Source: Fibrella rubiginis (GTDB lineage Bacteria > Bacteroidota > Bacteroidia > Cytophagales > Spirosomataceae). From it: 64,000 nt of DNA. Location of the stretch: positions 186,001-250,000 of the forward strand of contig NZ_JAFMYV010000010.1 of assembly GCF_017353185.1 (NCBI RefSeq), written 5' to 3'. The notes beneath the pieces are model-generated. The model made no database searches and was not told where the DNA came from. It worked only from the letters and a program-made list of their open reading frames with translations. Positions 1 to 8,759 of the stretch are shown here, one piece after another (the stretch's first letter is position 1; every line of letters begins with the position of its first letter). The position numbers were made by a program, and so were the translations under genes.

Positions 1-204
1 CACGCCAAGGCGGCTATCAGCTTTGAGTTGAGTGCATTCCGTAACAACACTACTGGCGTAGAGATCGGGTTTTTATCGGAAATATTCCCCAAAACCATCG
101 TCATCATCCCCAATCTGGACCCTACAGCGGGTGGCCGCGAAGTGGGTAACCGGAATTTTTTCACCTCCGGCTACGTCACGCTGTTCTTCGGGTCGAAAAA
201 GTAG
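1..204 (+). CDS. C-terminal end of an outer-membrane-type protein (partial)
   Basis: An open frame enters at the left edge and stops with TAG at 202-204, giving the last 67 residues of a protein. The tail alternates hydrophobic and polar residues and ends in an aromatic strand (TSGYVTLFFGSKK), as outer-membrane beta-barrels do. No domain can be named from this piece. It is followed at once by a long perfect hairpin (205-309). Being a real coding end is likely; the barrel assignment is inference. Confidence 0.5.
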   Translation, partial: HAKAAISFELSAFRNNTTGVEIGFLSEIFPKTIVIIPNLDPTAGGREVGNRNFFTSGYVTLFFGSKK

Positions 205-309
205 TTGTAATGAACAATGTATAATGTACAATGAACAATGGGCTGGCGCGTCTGTACTGTTGACGCGCCAGCCCATTGTTCATTGTACATTATACATTGT
301 TCATTACAA
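205..309. repeat. Long perfect intergenic inverted repeat
   Basis: Arms of 48 bp (205-252 and 262-309) are exact reverse complements around a 9-nt loop. The outer arm is built of variants of CAATGTATAATG and CAATGAACAATG; the inner arm is a GGGCTGGCGCGTC stem. It begins directly after the stop codon of the upstream gene. The same two-part design recurs at 7715-7809. Confidence 0.95.
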
Positions 310-362
310 CAGAACTTTACCCCGCTCAAACGCATTTTTCATGAAACGAGTGGAGATATACC

Positions 363-1241
363 ATGATTGATTTACCGGTAATTCCGTCCCAGCAGCAGCG
401 TGCAAAGAGGCCCGACTGGCTACGGGTGAAACTGCCCATTGGCCCCGAATATGCCAGCGTACGGAAGTTGGTAGATACCTATAAACTGCATACGATCTGC
501 GAAAGCGGTAACTGCCCCAACATGGGCGAGTGCTGGGGCGCAGGCACGGCCACGTTCATGATTCTGGGCAACGTCTGCACCCGAAGCTGCACGTTTTGTG
601 CCGTGGCCACAGGTCGTCCCAACGAATACGACACCGACGAACCGCGCCGTGTGGCCGAGGCCATTTTGCTCATGAAAGTGAAGCATGCCGTGATCACCTC
701 GGTAAATCGCGATGAGCTGAAAGACCGGGGTGCCGAAATCTGGTATCAGACGGTGAGAGCGGTGAAAGAAGCGTCGCCCACCACGACCATCGAAACGCTC
801 ATTCCCGATACCAAAGGCAATTGGGATGCGTTAATCCGGATGATTGAAGGTGGACAGGAGGTAGTGTCGCACAATATGGAAACCGTGGAGCGGCTCTATC
901 GGCGTGTTCGTCCGCAGGCGCGGTATGAACGTAGTCTGGAGCAGATACGGCGCACCAAAGACTACGGCCAGCGCACCAAAACCGGCATTATGCTCGGCTT
1001 GGGCGAAACCCAGGACGAAGTGCTCAAAGCAATGGATGATTTAGTCGAAAACGGCTGCGATATTCTCACCCTGGGCCAATACCTGCAGCCCACTAAAATG
1101 CACCACGAAGTAATCGAGTGGATTCACCCCGACACGTTTGCCATGTATAAAGAGCAGGGTGAGCAACGTGGCCTCAAATACGTAGAAGCTGGCCCACTGG
1201 TTCGGTCAAGCTACCATGCCGAACGCCATGTGCATGTATAG
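363..1241 (+). CDS. lipA: Lipoyl synthase
   Basis: LipA is a radical-SAM enzyme that inserts two sulfur atoms into octanoyl groups on lipoyl domains of 2-oxoacid dehydrogenases and the glycine cleavage system, in the cytoplasm. Both iron-sulfur sites are visible: the auxiliary cluster cysteines at 46, 51 and 57 (CESGNCPNMGEC) and the radical-SAM triad at 72, 76 and 79 (CTRSCTFC). The family C-terminal serine region SSYHAERH is also present. At 292 residues the protein is of normal length. The ATG at 363 fits the family N terminus. It stands alone between a hairpin and a terminator. Confidence 0.97.
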   Translation: MIDLPVIPSQQQRAKRPDWLRVKLPIGPEYASVRKLVDTYKLHTICESGNCPNMGECWGAGTATFMILGNVCTRSCTFCAVATGRPNEYDTDEPRRVAEAILLMKVKHAVITSVNRDELKDRGAEIWYQTVRAVKEASPTTTIETLIPDTKGNWDALIRMIEGGQEVVSHNMETVERLYRRVRPQARYERSLEQIRRTKDYGQRTKTGIMLGLGETQDEVLKAMDDLVENGCDILTLGQYLQPTKMHHEVIEWIHPDTFAMYKEQGEQRGLKYVEAGPLVRSSYHAERHVHV

Positions 1242-1321
1242 TGACGTTTGATTTAGCTCACCTGTCATAAGGTTATCATGGTCATCAACGACTAACCAAC
1301 CAAAGAATCAATTTAATCCAG

Positions 1322-1346
1322 GCCCGGTAATTACCGGGCTTTTTTT
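1322..1346 (+). terminator. Intrinsic terminator after lipA
   Basis: A 9-bp perfect stem (GCCCGGTAA and its complement) with no loop bases left over is followed by seven T residues. It lies 80 bp after the lipA stop. Confidence 0.85.
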
Positions 1347-1508
1347 GTGAAGAAATAATATAATTCCAATAAGCTGTATGGTCAATCCGCTTAGTAGCTG
1401 TATGCGTATTTATACTATGTAGCGGAAGAAAAGCTTTGGTTAGTGCGACTTTACAATCGCCCCGGCTGAAGCCGTCTTTCAGTTGCTCTTCATCTACTCA
1501 ACAAACTA

Positions 1509-4500
1509 ATGAAACACCAATCGCCTGCTGGCCCCAAGGCCTGTCGACGGGCTATTCCCTTTTATGAATCATGTAGGTTTTTCTTAACGTTTTTGCTTTG
1601 CTGGTGCCTGAGCCTCGTGTCTTTGGCAGGCATGGCACAGGTAACCTATTACGTATCAACAACGGGAAACGACAACAACACAGGCCGGTCGGCATCGCAG
1701 GCGTATCAGAGTCTGAGCAAAGTAAGTTCGCTGACACTACAGGCGGGTGACTCAGTATTGTTTAAACGGGGCGATACCTTCCGGGGAACGTTGCAGATCA
1801 GTCAGTCGGGGGCGGCGGGGCGGCCCATTGTGTTTGCGGCTTATGACAGAGGTAACAAGCCCGTACTGAGTGGCTCAATCCCCGTAACCGGCTGGACACG
1901 GTCAAGCTTTAATGCCAACATCTGGCAAGTCAACTGTTCGGCTTGTGGCGACCGCCTAACGGGCGTATACCGAAGCGAAGTAGCCCTGCCGCTGGGCCGG
2001 TATCCCAACCCCACCGCACCCAACAAAGGGTATCTGACCATCAACAGTCACGACCAGAAATACCGGATTGTGAGCCTGGAAACCCTGCCGCTGGGCTTTG
2101 CCGGGGGTGAAGTAGCCATGCGCCCAACGCAGTGGATCATTGACCGGGCTGTAATTAGTGCTCAATACAAAGACACCCTCAACTTAATCAATAACTCAAC
2201 CTATTTCCCGGCCGACGGGTGGGGGTTCTTTATCCAGAACCATCCCAAAACGCTTGATCAGCAGGGGGAGTGGTGCTATACGGGTTCGTCGAAAACCATA
2301 TCGCTGTTCGATTCGCTGGCTAACCCAAACAGCCAGACCATTACGGCCGCGGTGAGTCAGAAGGGTATCGACGCGTCAAATGCGTCGAACGTAGTACTGC
2401 GTAATCTGCAGGTAGCCGAGAGTCTGGCCACAGCCGTGGCGGTGAGCAATTCATCCAGTTTTTCGTTCGTCAGCGTCGATCTGGTTAACTCAGGCGAAGA
2501 CGGGATTACAATTACCGGTAGTGGCCGCGATCTACTAATAGATGGTTGCAAGTTATTGAACACCAACAACAACGGTATTCTTATCGAGAGTAATTACCGC
2601 GATGTCATCCTGCGTAACAATACTATCCGTAAGGTGGGAGCTTTACCGGGGCGGGGTAAAAGCGGCGATGGGCAGTACAACGGCATTCAGTCGAAAGCAG
2701 AGTTTGTGTTGATGGAAAACAACACCATCGACAGTGTGGGCTACAACGGCATTACGTTCTGGAACAATACCACCATTCGGCAGAATGTGATCTCGAATTT
2801 TTGCATGACCAAAAGCGACGGCGGGGCGCTCTACGTCTGGAATGGCGGCAAGCAGCCGATGACCAATGTCAAGTTGACCTCCAACATCATCTACAACGGA
2901 TTGGGGGCGCCTGAGGGCTCATTTCAAAAAGAATATTCGGGGGCAAACGGCATTTTTCTGGACAACTGCGTGGAGCAGGTTGACATCAGCGACAACACAA
3001 TTTTCAAGACGCACCAGTGGGGCATCTATCTCCATGCCACAAGCAATGTGCAGGTGCGAGGCAATACGTCGTTCAACAACGGGATGTCACAGTTCACCAT
3101 GTACCATGACGCCGGTATTTGTGTGATGCGGGGGCATACCGTGCAGAACAACATCTTTGTAGGGCGCGAGGCAGTGCAGATCGCCGCCCAAATAGAATCA
3201 AATGCCGACGATTTACAGCAGTACGGCTTTTTTGATTACAACTATTACGCATCGCCGTTTATCAACATCAATAATATTCAGGCCGTGATCAACAGCTACG
3301 GCTACAGCCGCATTCCGCTGGAAACCTGGCAGGCACGTTTTGGCCACGATGTGCACTCGCGAACCGAACCGATGCATTATCCCGAATACTTACCTTCAGG
3401 CGGCGATGGCTACACCATCTTTTCAAGCTTCTTCAACGCTTCGGTCGACAATTGGTATACCTACAGCCCGTATGGCAACGGGCGGGTAAGCTGGAATCCG
3501 TCGGGTCAACTGGACGGAGGTAGTTTAAAAATTCATTTCCCGACACCCTCCGGCAAAGCCGATTCGTACCAGATCGCCACGGTTGAACTGGGGACACTGA
3601 CCAAGGCCGAGAGTTATGGCCTTTCGTTTGATGCCATCGCGCCAGCCGGGCCAAAATCGGTAGAGGTGTACCTGCGGCAGAAATTTTCGCCCTACCAGGA
3701 CCTCAGCCAACGGTATACCGTATCGATAAGTACCACGCGGTCCGCATACAAGCTCAATTTTGTGGCCAACAACAGCGAACAGCAGGCCATCATTGTCATT
3801 CAGATGCCGGAAGACCCCAACCCGATCTATGTCGATAACGTCCGCCTGAACCAGGGAAACTACAAACGGCTGCCACCCGACGAGTACGTCAGGATTGTGT
3901 ATAATCCCACTCTGCGCGACAGCGTCGTAAGCCTAACAGGCACTTACAGGGATGTGAAAAATCAATACTATAAAGGGTCGTTGCGCCTATCACCGTTTAA
4001 GTCGGTGGTGCTGATCAAAGACACGCTGCCCCCTGCCGATCTGCGGTTGATGATGAAAACAAACCGCCGGTATGTGCCCCTCAATGGTGACGTACTAGTG
4101 ACCGTAAAGGCCGAAAACCAGACCCCCACTGCCCCCCTGATATATACCCAATGGACATGTAAGCTGCCGCCCAACCTGCAATTGATAGAAGCGCCCCCAG
4201 GCGTGACTATCGATCCGGGTGGATTTTCGGCCTTTATTGAGCATATGGGTATCGACTCGTCCTTTACTATCCGGCTGCGGCCCACCGCCAGTGGTCAGTA
4301 TAACGTGGCGGCGCAGATCAAGCTTGGCCTGAATACCGACCCCGACAGCCGACCCGATTCGGGTACGGGCGACGGCGAAGATGATACGGCTATGATCTCA
4401 TTCAGGGTAGGCGATCCGGCCAGTACGGCTGTCTTTAATTCACCCAATGTCAATCAGTTACCCTTGCCCGCCGTGCAATTGAATCAGCCGACAGCTGACC

Positions 4501-4907
4501 CCAACAAGACTGATCTACAACTACAACTCTCGCTGAGCCGACGCATAGTGGCAACAAACGATACCCTCACGGGCTACGTGACCCTGGCCAACGCGGGCGG
4601 CGTTGCGGCTTCGGCGGTAGGGATACAGCTGCAGTTGCCTGCAGGCGTTTCGTTTCTGAGTGGATTGGGCTGGAGCAGCAACGGTGCGCTGCTGACGGCC
4701 AGTCCCGTGGCGGTGCCGGTGGGCGGGCGCGTGACACTAACCGTTAAGCTCAAAACGGGCACCACCACAAATCAGCCTGTCTATTTGTTACGGGGACAGG
4801 TGCTTAGCAGCGACAAGGCCGACGCTGATTCCCGGCCCGGCAACGGGTTTACCAATGGTGAAGACGACGAGGCACAGGCTGATCTGCGACTGAGGCAAAG
4901 TCAGTAG
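1509..4907 (+). CDS. Secreted right-handed parallel beta-helix protein with C-terminal repeat domains
   Basis: This protein of 1132 residues starts with a basic stretch and a hydrophobic segment ending near AGMAQ (about residue 44), consistent with a signal peptide. The next part (YYVSTTGNDNNTG, GDSVLFKRGDTFRG) is the usual entry of beta-helix proteins. Residues of about 280-580 carry repeated N-N-T and N-G-I units typical of pectate-lyase-like solenoids. The C-terminal third has two DUF11-like domains (LTGYVTLANAGGVAAS) and two acidic DADSRP...GEDDE segments that look like calcium-binding linkers. It is probably extracellular or surface-bound and may act on polysaccharide, but no catalytic residues could be assigned. 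It is monocistronic. Confidence 0.8.
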   Translation: MKHQSPAGPKACRRAIPFYESCRFFLTFLLCWCLSLVSLAGMAQVTYYVSTTGNDNNTGRSASQAYQSLSKVSSLTLQAGDSVLFKRGDTFRGTLQISQSGAAGRPIVFAAYDRGNKPVLSGSIPVTGWTRSSFNANIWQVNCSACGDRLTGVYRSEVALPLGRYPNPTAPNKGYLTINSHDQKYRIVSLETLPLGFAGGEVAMRPTQWIIDRAVISAQYKDTLNLINNSTYFPADGWGFFIQNHPKTLDQQGEWCYTGSSKTISLFDSLANPNSQTITAAVSQKGIDASNASNVVLRNLQVAESLATAVAVSNSSSFSFVSVDLVNSGEDGITITGSGRDLLIDGCKLLNTNNNGILIESNYRDVILRNNTIRKVGALPGRGKSGDGQYNGIQSKAEFVLMENNTIDSVGYNGITFWNNTTIRQNVISNFCMTKSDGGALYVWNGGKQPMTNVKLTSNIIYNGLGAPEGSFQKEYSGANGIFLDNCVEQVDISDNTIFKTHQWGIYLHATSNVQVRGNTSFNNGMSQFTMYHDAGICVMRGHTVQNNIFVGREAVQIAAQIESNADDLQQYGFFDYNYYASPFININNIQAVINSYGYSRIPLETWQARFGHDVHSRTEPMHYPEYLPSGGDGYTIFSSFFNASVDNWYTYSPYGNGRVSWNPSGQLDGGSLKIHFPTPSGKADSYQIATVELGTLTKAESYGLSFDAIAPAGPKSVEVYLRQKFSPYQDLSQRYTVSISTTRSAYKLNFVANNSEQQAIIVIQMPEDPNPIYVDNVRLNQGNYKRLPPDEYVRIVYNPTLRDSVVSLTGTYRDVKNQYYKGSLRLSPFKSVVLIKDTLPPADLRLMMKTNRRYVPLNGDVLVTVKAENQTPTAPLIYTQWTCKLPPNLQLIEAPPGVTIDPGGFSAFIEHMGIDSSFTIRLRPTASGQYNVAAQIKLGLNTDPDSRPDSGTGDGEDDTAMISFRVGDPASTAVFNSPNVNQLPLPAVQLNQPTADPNKTDLQLQLSLSRRIVATNDTLTGYVTLANAGGVAASAVGIQLQLPAGVSFLSGLGWSSNGALLTASPVAVPVGGRVTLTVKLKTGTTTNQPVYLLRGQVLSSDKADADSRPGNGFTNGEDDEAQADLRLRQSQ

Positions 4908-5014
4908 ACTGATAAGGCCTCTGTAGCCGTTCATTGCAAACAATTCGGCCATGTACGTACTTAGTGGAATACAGCTAGTTGGTATGATCAACACAAGCTG
5001 TTTTTGGGAGGAGT

Positions 5015-6169
5015 ATGAAAAAATACGATTTTATTATTGCCGGTGGCGGTATGGCTGGTCTGAGTTTAGCCTACCACCTCACCCACTCGCCCCTGAAAGA
5101 CCGGTCAATATTGATTATTGATAAAGAAATTAAGAATAAGAATGACCGCACGTGGTGCTTTTGGGAGCGTGGTAATGGCCCGTTCGAGTCTATCCTGTTT
5201 CGCACCTGGAACACAGTCGACTTCTTTGGAACGACCTTGTCTGGGCCGCTCAACATCGGCGACTACCAATACAAAATGCTGCGGGGCATCGACTTCTACG
5301 AATATGTTCAGGCCCACTTAGCTAAATTTCCCAACGTTGAACGGCGACAGGGAACGATCAACCGCCTGAAAGACACGCCCGACGGCGCTTTCCTGATTGT
5401 TGACGATGAGCCGGTTATGGCTAACTACGTTTTTGACAGTACCTACGCGCTGAACCTCACCAAGCCCGAACGCCATAACCTGTTACAGCATTTTAAAGGC
5501 TGGGTAATTACCACCGAAAAGCCCTGCTTCGACGTAAATCACCCCCGGATCATGGACTTCCGGGTAGCACAGGAGGGCGACTGCCGGTTTTTGTATGTGC
5601 TGCCATTTGACGAAAAAACGGCGATGGTTGAATATACCATCTTCAATGACCACTTGCTGGAGGCCGCCGATTATGAGGCTGCACTGCGTACCTACATCGC
5701 CACCCACCTCGACGCCGGCGCGTACCAGATCAGCGAAACCGAATTTGGCGTCATTCCCATGTCTGATGAACCCGCTCCCGAAAACCCCGCCGAACACATC
5801 GTGCGGATTGGCACGTCGGGTGGATATACCAAACCGTCTACCGGCTATACCTTTCAACGTACCCAGCGCTACCTCCGCGAACTGGTCGACCTGTTGGCCG
5901 CTACGGGCAGACCCGAACGGCGCAAATCGTGGTTTACCAAGCCCTTTAAAGGTTGGTTAGACAGCGTGTTGCTAAACGTATTACAAAACAACCGCCACCC
6001 CGCCGACGACATTTTTACGCACCTTTACCAGCGCAACCCACCCGAAGATATTCTCCGGTTCCTGGACGAAGACACCAGTTTCTGGGAAGATATCCGCATC
6101 ATGAACAGCGTACCCATTGCGCCATTTATCGCCGGAGCGATCGATGTGATGCGGAAGAAGATCTTTTGA
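5015..6169 (+). CDS. crtY: Lycopene cyclase family flavoprotein
   Basis: The N terminus has a dinucleotide-binding fold (FIIAGGGMAGLSLAYHL) followed by DRTWCFW, a hallmark of the CrtY/CrtL lycopene beta-cyclases. LPFDEKTAMVEYTIF and IGTSGGYTKPSTGYTF are two further motifs of the family. At 384 residues it has normal length. It would cyclise the ends of lycopene to beta-carotene on the way to carotenoid pigments at the inner membrane. An unusually clear GGGAGG precedes the ATG at 5015, rare in this lineage. No other carotenoid gene is in the window. Confidence 0.9.
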   Translation: MKKYDFIIAGGGMAGLSLAYHLTHSPLKDRSILIIDKEIKNKNDRTWCFWERGNGPFESILFRTWNTVDFFGTTLSGPLNIGDYQYKMLRGIDFYEYVQAHLAKFPNVERRQGTINRLKDTPDGAFLIVDDEPVMANYVFDSTYALNLTKPERHNLLQHFKGWVITTEKPCFDVNHPRIMDFRVAQEGDCRFLYVLPFDEKTAMVEYTIFNDHLLEAADYEAALRTYIATHLDAGAYQISETEFGVIPMSDEPAPENPAEHIVRIGTSGGYTKPSTGYTFQRTQRYLRELVDLLAATGRPERRKSWFTKPFKGWLDSVLLNVLQNNRHPADDIFTHLYQRNPPEDILRFLDEDTSFWEDIRIMNSVPIAPFIAGAIDVMRKKIF

Positions 6170-6175
6170 AGGGTA

Positions 6176-6364
6176 GAGGCAAGCGATAAGAAGCAAGAAG
6201 TAAGAGACGAGAAGTAAGAGATAAGAAGCAAGAAGTAAGAGGCAAGAAGCAAGAAGCAGGAAGTAAGATATAAGCGCGAGAAGCAAGTGTGTTCTTGGTT
6301 CTTGCCTCTTGGTTCTTATCTCTTGTCTCTTACTTCTTGCTTCTTGCTTCTTATCGCTTGCCTC
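6176..6364. repeat. Long imperfect purine/pyrimidine inverted repeat
   Basis: The left arm is nearly all purine, built of the words AAGCAAGAAGTAAGAG and GATAAGAAGC. The right arm is its pyrimidine counterpart (CTTACTTCTTGC). Arms are about 70-80 bp with small mismatches. It fills the gap between the lycopene cyclase and metK. A short relative lies at 58678-58757. Confidence 0.85.
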
Positions 6365-6399
6365 CCCACAATAGCAACCGCCCTCTGTTTCTTTTTGCT

Positions 6400-6407
6400 T
6401 AGTTTTG
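6400..6407 (+). promoter_or_regulatory. Bacteroidota -7 promoter box of metK
   Basis: TAGTTTTG fits the TAnnTTTG consensus of the primary sigma factor of Bacteroidota. Transcription would begin about 10 nt later, which supports the ATG at 6438 over a TTG inside the box at 6405. No good -33 TTG was seen. Confidence 0.6.
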
Positions 6408-6437
6408 CACCTTCAACCAAGTCCCAACGGAGTCGCA

Positions 6438-7715
6438 ATGCCTTATCTATTTACGTCCGAGTCAGTTTCTGAAGGACACCCCGACAAAGTCGCCGATCAG
6501 ATCTCCGACGCCCTTATCGATAACTTTCTAGCCTTTGATCCGTCGAGTAAAGTAGCCTGCGAAACGCTGGTAACGACCGGGCAGGTGGTGCTGGCGGGCG
6601 AAATCAAGACCGAGACATACCTGGACGTGCAGAAAATCACGCGCGAAGTGATCCGCAAGATTGGCTACACCAAGAGCGAATACATGTTCGAGGCCAACTC
6701 ATGCGGTATTTTCTCGGCCCTGCATGACCAGTCGGCTGATATTAATCAGGGCGTTGACCGGGCTGCTGCAGCCGACGATTTTGAATCGAAAGCTAATGCA
6801 CAGGGGGCTGGTGATCAGGGCATGATGTTTGGCTACGCCACCAACGAAACCGACAACTACATGCCCCTGCCGCTGGATTTAGCCCACGCTATCCTGCGCG
6901 AAATGTCGTTGATCCGCAACACCGAGCCTGGCCTCATTGGCTACCTCCGCCCCGACGCCAAATCGCAGGTGACAATTGAATATTCTGACGATGACCGGCC
7001 TATCCGCATTGATACCATCGTGGTCTCAACGCAGCATGATGACTTCGACGCCGACGAGGCCATGCTGGCTAAAATCCGTGAAGACATCATCAATCTGGTG
7101 ATTCCCCGCGTGAAGGCGAAACTAAAACCTGAGCTACAGGGCCTTTTCAACGACGACATCACGTACTATATCAACCCAACGGGCAAGTTTGTTATCGGTG
7201 GCCCTCACGGTGATACGGGGCTCACGGGCCGAAAAATCATTGTGGATACTTACGGCGGTAAGGGTGCCCACGGCGGCGGGGCGTTTTCGGGCAAAGACCC
7301 CTCGAAAGTAGACCGGTCGGCGGCGTATGCTACGCGGCACATTGCCAAAAATATGGTGGCGGCGGGCCTGTGCAGTCAGGTGCTGGTGCAGGTGTCGTAT
7401 GCCATTGGCGTGGCCAAACCCTGTGGTCTATACGTCAACACCTACGGCACGGCCAAAACCGACCTCCACGACGGGGCTATCGCCGAAGCCATCGGCAGCA
7501 TTTTCGATATGCGCCCCTACGCCATTGAGCAGCGCCTGAAACTGCGCAACCCAATCTATTCGGAAACGGCTGCCTATGGGCATATGGGTCGCAAGAATGA
7601 AGTCGTTACAAAAACGTTCGGCGGCAACGGCCACACCAAAACCATGGAAGTGGAACTGTTCACCTGGGAGAAGCTGGACTTCGTTGATCAGATCAAAGCA
7701 GCGTTTGGGATTTGA
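6438..7715 (+). CDS. metK: S-adenosylmethionine synthetase
   Basis: MetK makes S-adenosylmethionine from methionine and ATP. The N terminus MPYLFTSESVSEGHPDK is the invariant start of the family, so the ATG at 6438 is chosen. GGPHGDTGLTGRKIIVDTYG and GGGAFSGKDPSKVDRSAAY give the ATP- and metal-binding loops. Length is 425 residues, slightly long but usual for Bacteroidota. Its stop codon touches the first base of the hairpin at 7715-7809. No SAM riboswitch could be recognised in the short leader. Confidence 0.98.
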   Translation: MPYLFTSESVSEGHPDKVADQISDALIDNFLAFDPSSKVACETLVTTGQVVLAGEIKTETYLDVQKITREVIRKIGYTKSEYMFEANSCGIFSALHDQSADINQGVDRAAAADDFESKANAQGAGDQGMMFGYATNETDNYMPLPLDLAHAILREMSLIRNTEPGLIGYLRPDAKSQVTIEYSDDDRPIRIDTIVVSTQHDDFDADEAMLAKIREDIINLVIPRVKAKLKPELQGLFNDDITYYINPTGKFVIGGPHGDTGLTGRKIIVDTYGGKGAHGGGAFSGKDPSKVDRSAAYATRHIAKNMVAAGLCSQVLVQVSYAIGVAKPCGLYVNTYGTAKTDLHDGAIAEAIGSIFDMRPYAIEQRLKLRNPIYSETAAYGHMGRKNEVVTKTFGGNGHTKTMEVELFTWEKLDFVDQIKAAFGI

Positions 7716-7809
7716 ATGTACAATGCATAATGTACAATGCACAATGGGGCTGACGCGTCTTACTCTTGCGTCAGCCCCATTGTGCATTGTACATTATGCA
7801 TTGTACATT
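7715..7809. repeat. Perfect inverted repeat between convergent metK and hpf
   Basis: Arms 7715-7756 and 7768-7809 (42 bp each) are exact complements around an 11-nt loop. Outer words are AATGTACAATGCATAATG; the inner stem is GGGGCTGACGC. It starts at the last base of the metK stop codon and ends 2 bp before the hpf stop codon. It could terminate both genes, but lacks a T tract. Confidence 0.95.
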
Positions 7810-7811
7810 AA

Positions 7812-8183
7812 TCAATACTCATCCTGCTCAACAGCTTCCTGCTCCTGCTGGTCTTGGGCCTGCACAATAGCGGGGCTGGAGAAATCGGTACGTTTTTCTT
7901 TACAGCGGACGAGCTTATCTTTCATCACGTCCATGAGGTGCTCAACGGCGCCCTCAAATGATTTGTTACGTTCAGTAACGAAGAGTTCTTTTCCGGGGAT
8001 ATTGAGCCGCACCTCGACAATTTTGTCTTTCACTTTGGCGGTTTCGGCTCCGTCGAGTCGTAAAAACACCTCCGCGCTCACAATGCGGTCATGGAAGGTG
8101 TCTAATTTGTTGAGTTTCTTCTGGATGAAATCCAGTAGTGATTGATCGGCCGTGAAGCGCACGGCGTGCATCTGTACTCTCAT
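7812..8183 (-). CDS. hpf: Ribosome hibernation promoting factor (HPF/RaiA family, short form)
   Basis: The sequence from MRVQMHAVRFTADQSLLDFI onward matches the HPF/YfiA fold. KKLNKLDTFHDRIVSAEVFL and VEVRLNIPGKELFVTERNKSFEGAVEHLMD give the conserved beta-alpha-beta-beta-beta-alpha arrangement. About 123 residues is the length of the short form without a dimerisation domain. The frame is open upstream to 8294, but the family start fits the ATG at 8183. It would bind the 30S decoding region and shut ribosomes down in stationary phase. The tail is acidic and rich in glutamine. Confidence 0.85.
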   Translation of the reverse strand: MRVQMHAVRFTADQSLLDFIQKKLNKLDTFHDRIVSAEVFLRLDGAETAKVKDKIVEVRLNIPGKELFVTERNKSFEGAVEHLMDVMKDKLVRCKEKRTDFSSPAIVQAQDQQEQEAVEQDEY

Positions 8184-8418
8184 ATGGTCCAAGCGGTTAT
8201 AAAGTGAAACATATACCAATGGACTATCTAAGTTTGTTCTTCTGCCTATACAAGTCAAGCCTTCCGGCGAAATGTGCAATCGTGTTTCACGCACTTGTTC
8301 ATATAAAGATCACATTGGGCCTTACTGACACCTATATACGTCGTTTCGTGGAACGTTGAACAAATGCATATTCTTTATATAGTCTAAAATGCGCCTGTAG
8401 CATGTGCCCGGAAAACGC

Positions 8419-8459
8419 AAAAAAGCCAGATTCACCAACAGGGCGAATCTGGCTTTTTT
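8419..8459. terminator. Bidirectional terminator
   Basis: A 15-bp stem (AAAAAAGCCAGATTC and complement, 8419-8433 and 8445-8459) has A residues on one side and T residues on the other. It lies 13 bp beyond the stop of the CsbD-like gene, which runs leftward into it, upstream of hpf. Confidence 0.85.
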
Positions 8460-8472
8460 GTACGGGGTACAC

Positions 8473-8658
8473 CTATAAATCGGCAACAGACTTGTGAATT
8501 TCGTCTTTCGTCTTGCCTGTTTTCTCTTTCACCCGGCCCCACATTTCGTCTTCCTTACCGTCTTCGTAGGTTAGATCGTCGTCGGTCAGGTCGGCGTAAG
8601 CCTGCTTTATTTTTCCTTTCATTTGGTCCCAAAGACCACTGGCGGTTGTCTCGTTCAT
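8473..8658 (-). CDS. CsbD family stress protein
   Basis: A 61-residue charged protein contains WDQMKGKIKQAYADLTDDDL and WGRVKEKTGKTKDEI, the two conserved blocks of CsbD-like proteins. These are small, soluble, general-stress proteins of unknown mechanism. Lengths in the family are 60-70 residues, so the gene is complete. It is followed by the terminator at 8419-8459. Confidence 0.9.
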   Translation of the reverse strand: MNETTASGLWDQMKGKIKQAYADLTDDDLTYEDGKEDEMWGRVKEKTGKTKDEIHKSVADL

Positions 8659-8759
8659 GACGTTGACTGGTTTAGTTGAGTAATGAATGTTGGCTCACCC
8701 TGAGCCATATGAATAGAACGATGTTGAGAAAAAATTGTTTAGCGCTTGCTTCCCAGTAC

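Noticed and set aside
205..309. Transposon end or MITE
   Set aside because: No target-site duplication or transposase is visible, and the arm words mix between copies, unlike a mobile repeat with fixed ends.
6365..6437. SAM riboswitch before metK
   Set aside because: The leader after the -7 box is only about 25 nt, too short for known SAM riboswitches.
5981..6472. Leucine/serine-rich frames (LLLASYFLLL type) in both directions
   Set aside because: They are translations of the AAGAAGTAAG inverted repeat, not membrane proteins.
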